This document shows positions 6,977 to 8,083 of a stretch of 8,083 bases of DNA, in pieces. The first letter of the stretch is position 1. Each line of letters opens with the position of its first letter. Origin of the DNA: CAZNXE01 sp964576465 (lineage in GTDB: Bacteria > Planctomycetota > Planctomycetia > Pirellulales > JAEUIK01); the NCBI GenBank assembly GCA_964576465.1, contig CAZNXE010000272.1:1-8083 (forward strand). The letters run 5' to 3'. The notes beneath the pieces were generated by a model that saw only the letters and a list, made by a program, of their open reading frames with translations, did not search any database and had not been told where the DNA came from. The position numbers and the translations under genes were made by a program.

Positions 6977-8083
6977 CTACTTCACGGGTGAGGTGTCATT
7001 GTTGCCAAGCAACGAGAACTGGGAATTCAATTGAATGCGGCGGACTTCTCCGTCGTCCGACATCTCCATCGTCGTCAAGTATCTCTCCACGATCTCTCTT
7101 GCAGACACCCGATCGCAACGAAGCAGTGATGCCAGTTCTCCCTCGCTGAGTTCTCCTTTGTCATAAGCCTGAACCGCAAGAAATTCATACCGGTCGGGGA
7201 ACCGATTGCCCGTAGTCGGGCGCTGCTCAAGATTCAGCATTTCCGCAGCCCGTCGCACTTTGAAGCGAGATTCTTTTAGATGGTCACGCACGCCTTTGGG
7301 AATCAGCCCAAGGCCCTCGAGACGGAGCGCCATTGCCTCGACCGACACATAGTAGAAATGGCTGAGGCGGCAGAGATCGGCGATCTGAAAATCGCCGCTT
7401 TCGTTGACGATCTGATTGAACCGCCTTCTGACGGAAGCCGATGGCATCAAGAACGCCATCGAGAAAGCTTCGGCGAACCGCTCGTTGGCGGGCTTTCTCC
7501 CTGGAAATCTGAGATAGTCGATTCCGGGCTTGTACCGATCCGTAATGAGATGCCCGTACTCATGAAGCATGGTTGCTCTGCGTCGTTCTGGAGGGTGTTT
7601 GCGATTGACGACAATCACGCCCCCCAACTCGCTTGAGAAGGCAAACATGCCAGCCACACGCGACGGCAAATCTTCGTACGCGATCCGAAGCCCGACTTCG
7701 GCCTCAAGGAGACTTCGCAGATGAATAATCGGTTGATCACCAAGGCCGAGTCGTCTCCGCTCCTGGCCCGCTACATCTTCGGCCAATGATGCCGGGTTGC
7801 CTCGCCCGAGCGTCACAACTTCGGGATAGTTCGTGGGCAGCGAAACGTTTAGTAGACGCTCGATGCGTCGATAGTCCTCGGCGAACTTTTGAAGCGCAGC
7901 GATCCCTTCGCGCACGCCAGACTCTTCGGCTTTCATCTGCTGTGCAACCGCTCGCAAATGAGGTTGGAGATCCGCCATCGGATCGCCAGGGCGAACGATA
8001 TCGCTCACTTTCTGGCCGTAGAGCGAAGCCAATTCGACGATCTCACCTGGCTTCGATGGTCGAGTTCCCTTCTCAATGGCAAT
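6977..8083 (-). CDS. XRE-type HTH / ImmA-IrrE family metallopeptidase regulator (5' partial)
   Basis: The frame is open to the right edge. Codons before the TTG at 8032 read IAIEKGTRPSKPGEIVE, the end of a Cro/C1-type helix-turn-helix ('-AIEkG-R-Ps'), so the gene starts beyond the window and TTG 8032 is not the start. In the visible 368 residues, the HTH tail is followed by a helical linker (about 40-85). Then comes a zinc peptidase domain of the ImmA/IrrE (M78) type: MLH174-E175-YGH178, and E201 in ERFAEAFSMAFLMP as third ligand. Relatives (ImmA, IrrE) cleave a repressor on a stress signal and so switch genes on. After the protease, about 150 residues continue; residues 298-332 (RYEFLAVQAYDKGELSEGEL onward) resemble a second, UPF0175-like helix-turn-helix. 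It is followed 41 bp later by the PIN gene, and probably binds the operon promoter and acts as antitoxin or repressor. Peptidase assignment is firm; the antitoxin role is inferred. Confidence 0.88.
   Translation of the reverse strand: MAIEKGTRPSKPGEIVELASLYGQKVSDIVRPGDPMADLQPHLRAVAQQMKAEESGVREGIAALQKFAEDYRRIERLLNVSLPTNYPEVVTLGRGNPASLAEDVAGQERRRLGLGDQPIIHLRSLLEAEVGLRIAYEDLPSRVAGMFAFSSELGGVIVVNRKHPPERRRATMLHEYGHLITDRYKPGIDYLRFPGRKPANERFAEAFSMAFLMPSASVRRRFNQIVNESGDFQIADLCRLSHFYYVSVEAMALRLEGLGLIPKGVRDHLKESRFKVRRAAEMLNLEQRPTTGNRFPDRYEFLAVQAYDKGELSEGELASLLRCDRVSAREIVERYLTTMEMSDDGEVRRIQLNSQFSLLGNNDTSPVK

Overview
The window most likely comes from a planctomycete, probably of the Pirellula/Blastopirellula kind. 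The main reason is the large gene at 1423-4329. It encodes a signal peptide, a beta-propeller dehydrogenase-like domain, a helical-repeat region and a C-terminal CxxCH cytochrome, an arrangement typical of Planctomycetes and Verrucomicrobia. The membrane protein at the left edge, with its LELLLITPL motif, and the nested palindromic repeat at 5320-5393 fit the same lineage. The lineage call is an inference from family knowledge, not from a phylogeny.

Layout. Three genes read rightward: a partial ABC-2-like polytopic membrane protein (2-1273), the cytochrome-bearing exported protein (1423-4329) and a YihY/BrkB-family inner-membrane protein (4395-5282). Three genes read leftward: a partial XRE/ImmA-IrrE-type zinc peptidase regulator (6977-8083), a PIN-domain protein (6399-6935) and an epoxide-hydrolase-like alpha/beta hydrolase (5421-6287). 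The two blocks converge on a 138-bp spacer (5283-5420). This spacer holds a perfect 22-bp inverted repeat whose arms are themselves hairpins, a T-run, and an 8-bp direct repeat at its two sides. Both window edges cut through genes, because both outer reading frames stay open to the last base. No gap without a gene exceeds about 150 bp, and no RNA gene, CRISPR array or insertion sequence was recognised.

How the genes may work together. The rightward block looks like cell-envelope and periplasmic housekeeping, but the three functions are not obviously one pathway. The most system-like part is the leftward pair at 6399-8083. There a DNA-binding, HEXXH-protease regulator is followed after 41 bp by a PIN nuclease with its acidic residues intact and a strong ribosome binding site. 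This is the layout of a toxin-antitoxin or protease-regulated stress module. The regulator's C-terminus also contains a segment resembling the UPF0175-type helix-turn-helix known from antitoxins of PIN (DUF3368) toxins, so it may be a three-part antitoxin. The epoxide hydrolase lies 111 bp downstream on the same strand and may be co-transcribed or independent.
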